64,000 nt of DNA from Isoetes taiwanensis (GCA_021234155.1 JAJEKV010000393.1:1-64000); one strand, 5' to 3'; positions 1 through 12,440 are shown, counted from the stretch's first letter. Notes: generated by a model not told the origin, from the letters alone. Numbers and translations: made by a program.

Positions 1-3000
1 TGCCATTAAGACCTCCCGGTGCGAGCGACAAGACAACTGCCCCGGTTTCTACAAGGCCCGAGCCTGGGGCTTGGCGGTTCAGCAAGTTCTCGGGACGATC
101 TGGAATCTTTTGGGCCTTCGAGGGGCCCCTAGAACGGAGGATCAACGGTCGGATAGGGGAACCCGGGCTCGGGAGGGTGGTCGTGGCGTGCAGCCCGGAA
201 GCGAGCGGGGAAGAGCTGCCTCGGGAACTTTTGGATCCGCCTCTTGGGGTCAGGACTCTCCCCTCTTGTGAGGGATCCTGCCAAGGTCTGGCCTCGTTTG
301 ACTTGGGGAAGGGTGCCGGCTCGGTTGCCACACCGCAGCGGGCTGCCCCGACGGAGTTCTATCTTAACCCTTTGACCCTAGACCTTCTCCAGAAATTTAG
401 AAAATTGGGGTAGTGTCTCTGGGAAATGGATTAGGATTCGGTGGCAAAAAATCCAAATTTATTTTAGGTACAATGCATTAATTAATTTATGAATGTCTTG
501 CTGCCAAGCCCCGACTGCTTGCCATCGGGAGGAGGAGGACAGGCCCCAAACTCCGCTCCGTCAGTTCCCTTGCTCCGTATTACCGGTGCGGCTCACCGGC
601 CCGAGGTCCCAAGTGCAGCGGATAGCCAAGTCACCATTTAAAAGCATAAACCCTTCTAGAACACGGCAGCCCGCGGGGTTTCACGTTTTTGGAGGCCCTC
701 TCATGTCGGTCGGGCGGCACCTTAGCGGTGACTTGGCGATGGAGTGGGGGTGTTAGCCAGCGAACATACCGGACCCTAAAATCCCAGGCTGCTTGCCCGA
801 ATTTCCTCTCCCCAAGGCCACAGGGGCCGGGCTGATGACCTCCCTCTCGAGGTGCGGTTGACTCTTGCCAATGGATTTCGAGCGTCGGCGTTGCCACGGG
901 GACCAAGTTAAAGTGGCGAGAAGACCACCCGACCTCCAAGCAAGCCAAAGTAGCTCACTTCCATCACACTTTCGTAGTCAATTGGCCTAGGATGTGGATC
1001 ACGGGGATACTCCGGAGGCGTGAGTGTTTTCTTTCTTTTGCAAAACCGACCTTGTAACTTGCTCCCTAGGGTAATTTAGCCATTCAGGGCGATTTTGGTC
1101 GAGGTGCCATTCGAACCTCGATTGCCGACGACAAGACACTGCGGTTTCTACCATAAAGGCTGACCTCGGGGCGCCAGCGGTTGACAAGTTCTCGGGCCGT
1201 CTGGAATCTTTTGGGCCTTCACAGAAGAGGGAGCCTGAGCGGAGGATCAGCGGTCGGATAGAGGCAGGGCTCGGGAGGAGTGGTCGTGCGCGTGAGGCAG
1301 GGGGCCGCGAAGGGCTGCCTCGGGAACTTTTGGATCAGCCTCTTGGGGTCGGACTCTCCCCTCTTGTGAGGATTGGCTGCAAAAGGTCTGGCCTCGTTCG
1401 AAGCAGGGGAAGGGTGCCAGCTTCGGTTGATTTATACTGCGGGCTGCCCGGCGGATTCTAATCTTAACCCTTTGACCCTAGACCTTCTCAGAAAATTTAG
1501 AAAATTGGAACGTAATGTTTGGAAATGGATTAGGATTCCTGGCAAAAATCAGAATTTATTTTCGTTACAATGCATTAATGCGCAATTTATGAATGTCTTG
1601 CCGCGCAAAGCCCCAGCTTCTACTTGCCACATCGGAGGAGGACAGGCCCAAACTCGCTCCGTCGGTTCCCCTTGCTCGGTATTCTCGGCTGCGGCTCCTC
1701 GGCCGGGTCCCAAGTGCAACGAGACCAAGTCTTCGGCCCCCAAAGCACAAACCCTTCTAGGGCACGGCAGCCCACGGGGTTTCACGTTTGGAGGCCCTCT
1801 CCTGTCCATTCAGGCGGGACCTTTAGCCCGTGACTTGACGTGGAGTGGGGTGTTGGCCTTGACCGCGGACCTAAAATCCCGAAGCTGCTTGCCCGAATTT
1901 CCTCTCCCAAGGCCACGGGGGCCGGACGGGCGACCTCCCTCTCGGGAATTGCGATTTGGCTCTGCCAATGGACTCGAGCGTCGGCGTTGCCACAGGGGAC
2001 CAAGTTAAAGTGGCGGGGAAGACCACCCGACCTCAAGAAGCCAAAGTAGCTCACTTCCATCACACTCGTAGTCGATTGGCCTAGGATGTGGATGCGGGAT
2101 CTTGTCGTGGAGGGCGTGAGTGTTTCTTTCTTTTTGCAAAACCGACCTTGTAACTTGCTCCCTAGGGTAATTTAGCCATTCGGACGATTTGGCAGGGTCG
2201 ATTTGCCATTCGGAGCCTCCCGGTGCGAACGACAAGACAACTGCCCGGTTTCTACAAAAGACCGACCGGGGCGCCCATGGTTTGACAAGTTCTCGGGACC
2301 GATCTGGAATCTTTTGGGCCTTCGAAGAGGGGCCCTGAGCGGGAAGGATCAGCGATTGGGATAGAGGCCGGGCTCGGGAGGGTGGTCATTAGCGTGCAGC
2401 CCGGGGCGGCCGGGGAGGGGAGCTGCCTCGGGAACTTTTTGGATCCAGCCTCTTGGGGTGGGACTCTCCCCTCTTGTGAGGGATGGCTGCAAGGTCCTGG
2501 CCTCGTTTGACTTGGGGAAGGGTGCGGCTCGGTTGCCTCGCAACGGGCAGCCCCGGACCGTTCTAATGCTAACCCTTTGACCTAGACCTTCTCAAAATTT
2601 AGAAAATTGGGTCGTGTCTTTGGAAATGGATTAGGATTCCAGCTGGCAAAAAATCAGAATTTATTTTAGGTATAAATGCATTAATGCGAATTTATGAATG
2701 TCTTGCCATACTTCAAAAGCATTATTGGTATTCTACTTGCCACATTATTGGGAGGACAGGCCCAAACTCCGATTCGTCGGTTCCCCTTCTCTGCATTCTC
2801 GGCTTTCACTTCTCACAGGTCCCAAGTGCAACAGACCTTGCTTCTTGCCCCCAAAACGCAAACCCTTCTAGAACTTTGCTACCAGATCCCACTTGGTTTC
2901 TTTTTGGAGGCCCTCTTCCTTGTTCGATCTTCTTGCTACGGGGACCTTCACCTTGTTCATTGACGTGGAGTTACTTGATCTTGATCCTTGTTCCGGACTA

Positions 3001-3175
3001 CAAAAATCCCCAGGAAGCTCCCTTGCCTATAAATTTCCTCTCCCAAAGGCCCTTGATACAGGATCTTGTTCCGCCCTCCCTCTCTTCTTTGCTATTTGAT
3101 CTTCTTGCCAATGGACTGAAACGTGTTCTTGCCACAGGGGACCAAGTTATGTGACGAAGACCCTCATGTTCACCC
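1..3175. repeat. GC-rich ~1.1-kb tandem array I (runs in from the left edge)
   Basis: Direct reading shows a recurring unit of about 1,100 bp. Its anchor AACCCTTTGACC(C)TAGACC lies at about 366, 1466 and 2571, giving periods of 1,100 and 1,105 bp. Other landmarks recur in the same order: CAATGCATTAAT, ATGAATGTCTTGCC, GGAGGCCCTCTC, CCTTGTAACTTGCTCCCTAGG and GACTCTCCCCTCTTGTGAGG. Copies differ by many small indels. Short frames occur on both strands but do not agree between copies, so I treat the array as non-coding satellite-like DNA. The last unit is partial and grades near 3,175 into the CACTA-bearing module. The same array with the same right flank recurs at 15.32-19.24 kb, so array and module were duplicated together. 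An alternative reading is that it is an internal tandem part of the CACTA element. Confidence 0.88.
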
Positions 3176-3289
3176 AACTAAGAAATGTTGTTAAAATCGT
3201 CGGCGTATGTATTAAAATCACGTTCCTTATTTGGTTATCTTGACGTGGTTTAACTATTTTTATTTTTGTTGTGTACATGTTTGATCTTG

Positions 3290-3670
3290 CGGGGCATGTT
3301 TGAGCCTAGACAATGCTTGAGCCTAAGAGGCTTGTTTGAACCTAGGTAGCGCCCCGGAACCCTAAGGGAAATGCAACGTTACACGCTCAACGCCTATAGG
3401 CTCCTCATGCTTCACTCTATGTATTTGGACTTGTTCACCCTACAAAATACCATTATTATTATCATTTGAAAGGTAGAGCGTTGATCCACAACAGAAAAAG
3501 CTAGTGGATAGCATCAAATTAAGCAATGATCTTAGGTTAACTTGGTGGTGGCACCGGTTTAAGGTTAGAGAAAATCTAAGTAACTAAGATACCATTGAAG
3601 ACTCTTTGCATGTTCTAGTCTAGAGGCAATGCTTGAGCCTATGTGGCTTCTTTGAGCCCATGTTCCAGCC
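3290..3670. repeat. Short TTGAGCCTA-type repeats at the 3' end of the CACTA gene, copy 1
   Basis: The motif TTGAGCCTA or close variants occurs near 3,300, 3,318, 3,337 and 3,630, each time near AATGCTTGAGCC or GGCTTGTTTGAACC. The same cluster recurs at about 19.36-19.73 kb. Clusters of 10-20 bp motifs near both ends are typical CACTA transposase-binding regions, so this is the likely subterminal region. That function is inferred. Confidence 0.45.
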
Positions 3671-3854
3671 GTTCTTTATTCCTCCGATATAATGTATACC
3701 AAAAGGGGGGGAGGGGGGGAGAAAAAAGAATTGAATTGAATGGGTTTTTATTGCACACGAAGACCAATAGACATAGCCTATCAGAAGGATTGCACTGAGG
3801 ATGTGCATAATATTTGACATATAGAATTTAATGATCGTCTCCTCTAGGTGCTAA

Positions 3855-4526
3855 CTAGGAGTCGTCATTGTTAGCATTGCCAACATTTGTATTAAAATGC
3901 CTGAAGTACATCTGTATTTCGTGGAATTGCTCTGGTGTAAGATGCTGCATGAGAGCTGGTGGTCCAACCTCTTGATGCTCGTTTTCCGGTGAGTTTGAAT
4001 GCCTTGATCTGCCAGAGGGCTCTTCAGACGTTATTGACTCCTCTAGCACAACACCTTGGAATATTGGGCGTGTAGTTTGTATGATAAACCACCATGTTGG
4101 GTCTTGTCGATCGGTAAAGAAAAAAATATGGTCAAAGAAGCTGGACGTGAGATTGATATTGATGGTCTAAATTTTGAAGTGGATATGTGTATGTGTGTAC
4201 TGTTCACGGTGAAATCCGGAAGGACAAGCCGCCTCACTACTGTGGTACATCTTGCTAGAGTTGACATCATCAAAAAAGCCACTTGTTCTATCATACTTTC
4301 TTTGTAGGCCTGGCCCCTTAATTGAAGGTCAAAACCAATCGACATCGAATATGAAGGTCTTAAAATTGCCACCAACATCCACCTCCATTATAGTCTTTAA
4401 CCTCAGGACCCAATCACGGGTGGCTTCCTGACGATCACGATCGGCAACACTTGATTGAAACTCCATCGTGAATGATGCCATGACTCCGCAGTCACAAGTC
4501 TTCCTGTGTATGTCAAGAGAACTCAC
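3855..4526 (-). pseudogene. DUF4216 region and C-terminal tail of the CACTA transposase, copy 1
   Basis: At 4,526-4,330 the frame reads TCDCGVMASFTMEFQSS and later DWVLRLKTIMEVDVG then FDVDWF, matching the start of DUF4216 found C-terminal to DUF4218 in CACTA proteins. The domain continues in a shifted frame, where DPTWWFIIQTTRPIFQGV can be read near 4.11-4.04 kb. It then passes to an acidic tail in a third frame (4,049-3,855, beginning LEESITSEE, stop after NNDDS). At least two frameshifts are needed. DUF4216 has no assigned activity and is used here only as a family marker. Confidence 0.75.
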
Positions 4527-5298
4527 ACGATAGTGGGTCCCATGCCACCATATCGAGGAGTAAGATATATACTGTCAAAAGCACCATTAATGTCAATAGA
4601 TACAATAACATCAAAAGAAAATACTCGATTTCGACATCAACATAATTTGTTGCAACTACCTTTTTCATGACACCTTGTGCGTATGCCCATTCCGTAGCTG
4701 TAATATACTCCCCCTTGTGATATGCATCGGTCAAAGCCTGTAGTACCCATTCTCTTTCCATCTTGTCCGGCAAGGGTTCATATCCATCAGGGTACGGGGC
4801 TCGTCTATTATGTCGTCTCCATTCATGCCTCTTCTCTTCCATTTCTTCCTTTGCGTTCTCATAACGAGCAATCCATTTTGCCATTGGTGCCGAATTGTAA
4901 AGAAGAAATTGATTAACCTTAATGATCATATAAGGCGGAAATGACTTCTGCATACCATTGCCTTCTGCCACTACCCCCACAATCTTCTCGTCCCCTTCAT
5001 CACTCCATAAGCGAGGTGCATCTGGATGTACGGCGGAAATATATTCTGTCATATAGAAAAGTGACTCTTTCGCAAGCCATCCCTCTGCCATACTACCTTC
5101 AGGACGTGCTCTTTGACGCACCATATCCTTCAATACCTTCATAAACCTTTCCAAGAAAAACATCCATCTGGCATGTACAGTTCCCGCGAGCTCCACTTCC
5201 TCAATAAGATGTACCAAAAGATGGGTTTGACTGTCAAGAAAGCTCGTAGGAAACTCCTTCTCCAACAAGCAACATGCCTCTGCCATTTTCACTTTCAT
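4513..5298 (-). CDS. DUF4218 region of the CACTA transposase, copy 1 (261 codons open)
   Basis: This is the longest intact stretch of the copy-1 gene. Near the N-terminus it reads CCLLEKEFPTSF, then HLLVHLIEEVELAG, RWMFFLERFMKVLKDMV and RARPEGSMAEGW, the conserved core of DUF4218, which lies between TNP2 and DUF4216 in plant CACTA transposases. The rest is charged (KEEMEEKRHEWRRHNRR). The last ~45 residues are hydrophobic and probably belong to a shifted frame or an intron rather than to a membrane protein. The first ATG is not a true start, because the polypeptide should continue from the TNP2 block upstream. In copy 2 the same region (about 20.48-21.36 kb) is broken into several frames. Confidence 0.85.
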   Translation of the reverse strand: MKVKMAEACCLLEKEFPTSFLDSQTHLLVHLIEEVELAGTVHARWMFFLERFMKVLKDMVRQRARPEGSMAEGWLAKESLFYMTEYISAVHPDAPRLWSDEGDEKIVGVVAEGNGMQKSFPPYMIIKVNQFLLYNSAPMAKWIARYENAKEEMEEKRHEWRRHNRRAPYPDGYEPLPDKMEREWVLQALTDAYHKGEYITATEWAYAQGVMKKVVATNYVDVEIEYFLLMLLYLLTLMVLLTVYILLLDMVAWDPLSCEFS

Positions 5299-5791
5299 CT
5301 CTTCAATTTCGCTCTTTTTCGGTATAGTTTTTTACACATCCACCTATGAGGTCCAAAACAAAAACTTAGCCACAAATAAAATAGGCAGGGGACCACTAAA
5401 TCAACATGGGTAACAACCTTATGACCTTTGATAGGGCACTTATTGCCTCCAATGGTCCCTTGTCTAAAACTCCCCTAAAGGTCAGGGGCATGAAGAACCG
5501 CATGATCCAAACACCAAATATAAGTTATGGGTTACATTTTATAGTAGTGCATATATATGTGGACTTCAATTGCTTACATGCAAGAACTTATGCGATCATG
5601 GGACTTTAAACCATCAACTCCCCCACTACTTGTGAATGCGGTTACCAAATGATTGCATGTAACCGGTTGGTGTTCTAAGGGCCCTTAAATCATCATAAAT
5701 AGCTCGATGGTCAGCCCTAGCAATAACCCATTTTGCTTGGGAGGAAGTGGTTGCCCTTCACCTCGGATCCATGCCTCTTTCTTTGTATTAC

Positions 5792-6741
5792 TTACCTTAA
5801 GGTCCATCCCCGGCATTTGTTGTGTCTTTTTGACCAAATACATGCTTCCATAAAGAGTTTCCCACGTTCTTGAAGATATGCATCGGGTCTAAAAGGTGTT
5901 GAATCAAGTAGGTCGGTCCAATATGGTAGTCTATAAAAAACAGACTTCCTTTTCATATTGGCTTGTTGTGAAGACTTCCTCCTCCTTTGGCTTCCCTCGC
6001 CACCATTTGTATAATTCCTCATCCTCACCATCTAGGTCGGCTTTCGACCTCCTTTCCTCTTCTTGCAGTGCCCCCCACGGATTTCCCCTTCGGATTTTCC
6101 CCTCTTCCTTCTTATCCCAACGCTCACCCCATTCTCGTATGGTAATTCTGCTTGGTGGTTCAGATAGTCTCTATTGCCACCGACTGTGTCTCCCATTGCT
6201 TTGAAAGGGGTGCGTGGAGGCAAATACTTCCTAAAACCCTCGTATACTACTTTCTTGGATGCTTCTTCGGTCTTTGCAAGAACTTTTTCCCCACATATCA
6301 TGCAAGGGAAGTGCCCCCGATGTCTTAAACCAGAACATTCTTTCGGCAAACCCGGGAAAGTCATGCATAGTCCACAATAGTATACCTCTAAGATTAAAAC
6401 GTCATTTTTATGGGCATCGTGAGACTGAAATAGTTCGTGTTCCACAAAGGGAGTAACTCATCCACAATTATTCTTAGGTACACATCTAAATTACTTGGTT
6501 TTTTCTTCCCAGGTATCAATAAAGTCATCATAATGTGCCCACTCTTCATCAACAACCATGGGGGTATGTTGTAGTTCACTATCATCACTGGCCATGTAGA
6601 CCATGCAGTCGATTGTGTACCATATGGGTTTACGCCATCGGTGGCCAGGCCCAAACGCACGTTACGTGGTTCTTTTCCAAAGTCAGGCCATGTCGCATCG
6701 ACATGCTTCCAAGCTGCACTGTCGCTCGGGACTCGCATCAC
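5792..6741 (-). pseudogene. TNP2 (Transposase_21) core of the CACTA transposase, copy 1
   Basis: From 6,741 downward the frame reads MRVPSDSAAWKHVD, then PRNVRLGLATDGVNPYG, WPVMIVNYNIPPWLLMK and LLIPGKKKPSNLDVYL, all hallmark TNP2 motifs. A second frame (6,445-6,032) gives CSGLRHRGHFPCMICGEK and YEGFRKYLPPRTPF, the Cys-rich and HRRFLPxxHPF-like segment. A third (6,031-5,792) gives KSVFYRLPYW. At 5,897-5,863 LLDPMHIFKNV, the family's LDVMHIEKNV motif, is readable one frame over. The catalytic core is therefore complete in content but broken by at least three frameshifts. CACTA transposases cut the element ends and usually leave 3-bp target duplications. Confidence 0.88.
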
Positions 6742-6899
6742 ATCATCACTAGACTAGTTAAGTGCCCAGCGTTGCTGGGCATAGTTTGGAAACTTGTAAA
6801 TGATAATCCAGCAATCAAAAACCTTCTTTCCATATTTACTTCCATGTGTTCAAGACGTTAATCATAAGGGCTTCTTGTGACCTTCATTCAAGCAATAAT

Positions 6900-7130
6900 C
6901 TCTCATTAGGTTTTAGAATATGATTATTGCTATATACATGGATGCACTGATCAATTCTCTATAGTAGAATTAGAATGATTATTGTCTATAGTGTGTTAGG
7001 TAGAATTAGAATATGATTATTGTGTATAGTGATCCATTCCTCCAAAACATTTAGATGACATTTATTGATCCATTCTCCATAACATTTAAGTAGAATTAGA
7101 ATATGTTTATTGTCTATAGTGTGCGATAGT
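6900..7130. repeat. Degenerate tandem repeat GAATTAGAATATGATTATTG, copy 1
   Basis: About four imperfect repeats of a 35-70 bp motif containing GAATTAGAATATGATTATTG followed by TCTATAGTG. The repeat recurs at 22.97-23.19 kb with nearly identical sequence. It sits just 5' of the TNP2 block on the coding strand, inside the intron-like gap. No function is visible. Confidence 0.7.
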
Positions 7131-10100
7131 TAGTAGATGCCAATGCACTATAATAATTGAAGCCATAATGTGGTCATCAGATAGTAAATATTGGCTATAT
7201 AAGAGCGTCAATGCAAATTTGGCCTCCATTATATCATTGCTAAGTGTAAGGACATGTGAATAAATTATTGGTCCAACGCCGTGTTGTTTAATGTGAATAC
7301 CAATTTTTAAAGATAAAGCAAAAGTGAAGACAAACTGGCTTGAATTTAAGTTGGTATCCTATAACACTTAAAACGTGCTTAAAATGTTGATTATTGATGT
7401 GACCGGTTTAAGTTCCTATCTCACCTTGCCTATTGTTTCTAAACCTTGTTGATGAGCTTGCTTCCAGGGCACATTTAGAAGAAGCATACACTATGAATAA
7501 ATATTGGTCCAATGTCAAACTACAATATAGATTTTAGCTATACACAATTTAAAAAAAGGAGGAAAGCCACATGAAGATGTAACAACATAAATCGCCCTTT
7601 TTTCTCTTGAATATTGCTGAACTCCAATCTTAGCATGAGCATAAGAAATGCTTTCATTTTTTTATACTTGAGACTTGATAAAATTAGATATTGATGGAAA
7701 TGCATGGGATTGTGATATGTGTGGTATGAATGAGTGGGAAACAAATTAAAAAGAACCAAATACCACTCTCCTCTAACAAAAGATAGCATTAATTCCATCA
7801 CATTAGGAGAAGAGCAATGAAGGCATCAATCCCCTTGCCTTCTTTTCCTAGAATAAGACAAATTTTTCCATTATAGTGAGAAGTCTCCCAATCCATATGC
7901 TAGTTTAAAGGCTTTCCTAACTTCTATATCAACATCATAAACATGCCTATGTGAGCTATCCACAACCGAATCAACCGAATCTTATCGGGGATATGGAGTC
8001 CTGAATTCGCATGAAAATCTTATCGGGATACTCATCAACATATTGGCAAATCCATGGAGCTTATTTTGTTGTCCCCCCCCCGGATCTTGTTGGTGAAAAC
8101 AAATTTCTTCGCAGATTTTAAATCATTCTTTTCAATTCACCACATGATGTTATTTATGGATGTTAACAAAAAGCATTGCCAAAGTGATTCAATGGTAATC
8201 AAGGCAAATGTTCCATGCATCCAATCACGGCTTGAAATAGAGTCCTTTCTCGAAGAAGCCAATGATCTTGCTTTGCATATTCTCCACCATATGTGCCTAC
8301 ATGTTATCCCACCGGGGGTATGCTACTCTATGGACATAACAATGATCTCATCATTGGAGCTCTTTCTACAAATTTGCCATAAACACCGACATCTTGTAAA
8401 CATGTATAGTTAAGCTCTGTTCTTGAAAAAGGGTAAGTGATCAAGGGTAAAGAGCCTCCGAGTTTATGGCAAACAATCTGACTCTATAATTTCATGAAGT
8501 TTCGAAATGTTGTTCTATCTGCAATCTTGCAATCTGACAATTATAGCACATACCTAAATTTATACCTCCACATGAGAATCTCATAACCAGTGGAGTTTAT
8601 GGCAAACACTCTGACTCCATAATTTTATGAAGTTCTAAAATGTTGTTCCATCTGCATTCTGATTATTGTAGTACATACCTAAATTTATACTTCAACATGA
8701 GAATCTCATAACCTGTTACATCAGAACCTTCCTAGATTTTAAGCATTTCCTTTCCAATCTTTGCTCTTCAAACCACCACCCCACAAACTTTGGTCTCTTC
8801 CACAAAGCATAACATGAATCAAATACAGTTTATTGGACCAGATTTCTGAATAAGAACATACCAACAGACCTCTTCAAATGCCAAAGCTTACCTCTGCAAA
8901 TGATGGATAGTTGCAAGCAGGCGAGTGTTCTTCCTACTCTCTGCAGTAACTTCCCCCAACCTGCACAAACACAACCTCTTCTGTACTTCCAACCTCTAAT
9001 CATGTTGGAAGTACAAAGAGATACCAATTAGAAAGTGCATTCGGCTGCAGTTGTGGCTCTAAAAATCATGGTACCAGATTGATAACAGTACAAAAATTAT
9101 GAGAGAAGCCCTATTTAACCAAAGCCTTACATTGCACAAATAATAGTCCATATGTTGGTGAAGCAAGCCAATTGCACGGAGATTTTTTTGTTGAAAGATT
9201 GAAAAGCAAGATTGCTAAATTATACATTGAATCTTCACTTATTTCCTATGAGAATGGTCTGTCCCAGACCAAGATTTAGCTCTGAATAGAGGCATTTTTC
9301 TATCTATGCACAGGGCATCCTAAGTGAACAAATGAAAGCTTTATCACAAAAAAGGTCGTCAACAGCGGACTCATGACGTTTCCTAATGAAGCCCCAAATT
9401 ATACTCAAGAATTATAAAAGTTCGGAGAGCACTACCTTATCTAGATGTTTGCCGCATGAATCACTGCAGTTTTTGCTTGTTGATTCGTGTGTTCCAATCG
9501 AGGAGAGGCAGGGTTGGCATTGGAAGGGTTCTTCGCACGCCAATACAATCGACACCCCCGTAAGCAATGGCTTGTGCACATTTCATTTATTTTGCAAGCA
9601 TAAAAAATTTATATGGGCTTTAGCAATTACACGCGCTACTCGAAGCTCCTCAAAGGTGTGCATAATCTGAAGTGATCATAGCCATCAAGAAACCGCAAAT
9701 ATATGCAGATGCCCAAATTGAAACCAACCTAATCAAAATTAAAATTATTCGGGGATATTACCCGATGCACATGAAATGCAAATCGTATTCCTAAGTGAAG
9801 TAAATACTCTCTCATTGGTTTTTTAAGTAAGCAAACTAACCCTTTAATTATCCTCCTCATATACTACTTTGCTAATTTTGACGGAAAGAATGTTTGATCT
9901 GCAAAGTGAAAAGGGACACTGCAGAATAGGAAATAGTTTAAAATCGGGAGAATCGAAGAAGTATTGGGCATGGTGGTAAGTACCTTGCCTACTATTCCGA
10001 ATCAAGAATCCAATATACAGGAATGCGGCCATCCAATTTTTACTGTTAGTGGTGGAAATAGATAGATATTTCATGTATTAGAGACGTTCCATATGTTCCA

Positions 10101-10600
10101 AACCTAAATGTCAGTGCCCAAGCAAAATAACAAAGACATGCCTATTCTCTTCCCTCGCCTCGCAAATGCATCCTCTGCCGCTTTAGGCACGGGATCCATT
10201 TCCTCAATTACTAACCATCACCATCCGGATGACTTGGCTTTCCAAGCACGGCCTCAGGATGATGGATGCAATTTTTTCCAAGAGAGCAATATGAAAAGAC
10301 AGAAAAGCTTACGGTAGAGTCATAACTTCTTAAAACACTGATTTTCAAAATACTGCTTAACGTAGGCACAAAGAATAAGGGCGTCCGACGGAACCATCGC
10401 CAAATCCGGCTACCTGTTTTGATCTTGACCCCGCTCTTGTTTTGCAAAGAATTAAGGTCGATTGCTGTTGGTTCCACGACCGTCCAACTTTTAAATCAAA
10501 GAAATCATGGCCGTCGAAAATTTTAGGGTTTTATGCACGACATACACTAAAACTTTATAATAAAGGATGCATGTGTAGCCGTGAAGTCCATTAGGCTAGC
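7131..10600. other. Intron-like or nested non-coding interval inside CACTA copy 1
   Basis: About 3.5 kb of AT-rich sequence lies between the IHACPNDC block and the TNP2 core. Scattered frames of 65-120 codons exist on both strands (for example plus-strand 8,054-8,413), but their frames are not preserved in copy 2 and they show no motif I recognise. I therefore call the interval non-coding. It could be a very long intron or the footprint of another element that lost its coding part. The nucleotide sequence is well conserved between copies, so it was duplicated with the module. Confidence 0.5.
8460..8712. repeat. Two-copy ~130-bp tandem repeat, copy 1
   Basis: Two adjacent copies start with GAGTTTATGGCAAACA and end with GAGAATCTCATAACC (8,460-8,590 and 8,592-8,712). 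Both copies are also present in module 2 at about 24.54-24.79 kb. Comparing the four copies is instructive: the differences sit mostly at CTG or CAG. Confidence 0.8.
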
Positions 10601-10639
10601 CAATGTCTTGCAACGGAACATCAACTTTAACCTATAGAA

Positions 10640-11410
10640 TAAATTATAGGCAACATATAAGTACCGAAAATAAGTGAATTTACAACTATTTGTAAGAAGT
10701 GGTGATGCATATACCTTGGGATTATTGGAAAGTGTCGAATAACCTTCTGAGGTACCGTTTTTCCCTTTAGGTCATTCCCCGTATCTCTGGTTCATTACAT
10801 ACGAGACAATGAGTGGACTTCTCATGCTCTAAGAGGGGGATAGAAGATCATACAATCATTTGGACATGCATGTATGACTTTATAACCAAGGCCGGTGCGC
10901 TTGAATCATTTTCTTAACTTGAGATCCGCCGGTAGGCATATTGTTCTTCTCCGGAAGGATCTTCTCGTTGCAATAACCGCAAGATCTAAGAGTGGTAAGA
11001 TAAAAGATGGAGATGGTGGTAAGATAGAAAGACTTGATAAGTATGTCACCTCAATAGAGCAGAGACACTTGCATTGCTCCACTTGAACTTGGTTTGAGAT
11101 TGAGAATTAGCAGCACGCCGACAAAGCGAGAGGTTGGGAGGCGAAGGAAATGCGTTTACGCTTCGATAACAATAGGGTCATCGTCCAAGACGACCAATCC
11201 TCGAAGGGTATCCAACATCTTCTACCATATCCTCTCCACCACCATCCTCGACATCATCTAAATCAATATCGGGTAATTCTTGAAGAGCGTGCAACATATC
11301 GAAAGCATCGGCTCGTCCATTTTAAAGACTTCGTTCTCGGGTTCGTCAATAGTTTCATCCTCTTCATATTGATCGACGCAATATCTTCATGTTGGTGCGC
11401 CTCGGCTTGA
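10640..11410 (-). pseudogene. N-terminal conserved part of the CACTA transposase, copy 1
   Basis: Reading down the minus strand, an acidic segment contains LPDID and DDVED-like runs (about 11.30-11.21 kb). Next comes GLGYKVIHACPNDCMIF at 10,893-10,843, matching the IHACPNDC signature of TNP2 N-terminal regions. After a frameshift comes KVIRHFPIIPRYMHHHF at about 10.73-10.68 kb, matching the KVLRYFPLIPR motif that normally precedes the TNP2 core. CCAAG/GTATATG at the end of this motif could be a splice donor opening the long gap to 6.74 kb. Indels break the frame in both copies. Confidence 0.75.
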
Positions 11411-11951
11411 AATTCCGCGACGATAGGTTTCCCTTTGCGTAACTTAGAACTAATGGATCGGGATGGAGACCGCTCTGAATGAGTTCATTAAACGGGGAGT
11501 AACGTATTAACCATCATGTCAAATAATGTAATAAGTATAAAATACATACAACCATTTGTATAGACTCACGAATGACAAAAACATATTAAAAAAAAAAACC
11601 TCTTTATTCCTTTTTTTAGTACAACAATACTATTGTTCCATCTCAAATGGGAGAGGTCTATCATAGCGATAGTTGATAAATAACTCATCTCCAATGTTTA
11701 TGCTTTTAATAGCACACACCATGATATATCTTTTTACGGATCTTGTAAAAAATCTTCCTCCCCTCCCTTGACACTCTAAAAATTCACAATTGCATCGCCA
11801 CGGTTGTCAATAGAACTGTTGATGAACCCCGCAATATTGCCATGAACCCCGGCCGACCATCAATAAACTTCAACTCCTCATCACATGCCCCCACAAACTA
11901 TCGACGCTAAAGATTGGAATTCATTCCATAAATCCTCATCGCCAAGCATAT

Positions 11952-12440
11952 TTAGTCAAAGTTTGCCAAGTTTTCCAATCGCATTTCGGGACCTGCATAT
12001 GGCATTAATGGAATGTGGGTATCTCGCTCCACTTCTATACGGCGTCGCAGGAGATAAAGGCGAATCCCACGGACAAATGCGGCTCCGCGATAATGATGTA
12101 TCTTCTTCCCCAATAAGCAAATTCTTGATCCATAGGGATAGGTAAGTCTACTGGCCACAAGCCAAATGTCTTGCGGTGCCTAACAAAGGGTCGGACTAAT
12201 CTTTGCAATTCTTCAGGAATTTCACGCTCGGGCAGTGAGGCCAAGCGTTCTTGGGAAATGTGCGACACATGCAATGTTCTCATGATTGTAGCCCTTCGTG
12301 TTCTTTCACGCAGGGGAACACTCAGCGTTGAGCGGCACCCATCCACATTATTGATGAATCGGGTTACTGCTTCAGTTTCATATGCCTCTATGGACAACAT
12401 TAAACCAAAATCCACATCTAGTTTGGAGGAGACATCAGCA
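11952..12440 (-). CDS. Second coding piece of the CACTA gene, copy 1 (product part unknown)
   Basis: A splice-acceptor-like TATGTAG precedes an open frame beginning VDDADVSSKLDVDFGLM and running through RFINNVDGCRSTLSVP, RPFVRHRKTFGLWPVDLP and IPMDQEFAYWG. With one frame correction near 12.09 kb it continues KKIHHYRGAAFVRGIRLYLLRRR to a stop near 11,952. I do not recognise this segment from known domains. It lies between the first piece and the acidic/IHACPNDC region, where CACTA proteins are poorly conserved. Copy 2 (28.02-28.51 kb) preserves the words RPFVR, PIPMDQEFAYW and LENLANFD. It could also be a separate TNPA-like gene. Confidence 0.5.

Noticed and set aside
1373-2008. 211-codon plus-strand frame in array I (and the 221-codon minus-strand frame at 17,671-18,336 in array II)
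   Set aside because: They lie in GC-rich satellite units with few stops. The frames are not kept in the other 1.1-kb copies, and they contain no recognisable motif.
4513-4650. Hydrophobic C-terminus of the DUF4218 frame as a membrane anchor
   Set aside because: It lies where DUF4216 should continue in another frame; better explained by a frameshift or intron than by a membrane protein.
8054-8413. 119-codon plus-strand frame inside the CACTA module
   Set aside because: Copy 2 breaks the frame, no domain is recognised, and the region behaves like an intron or spacer.
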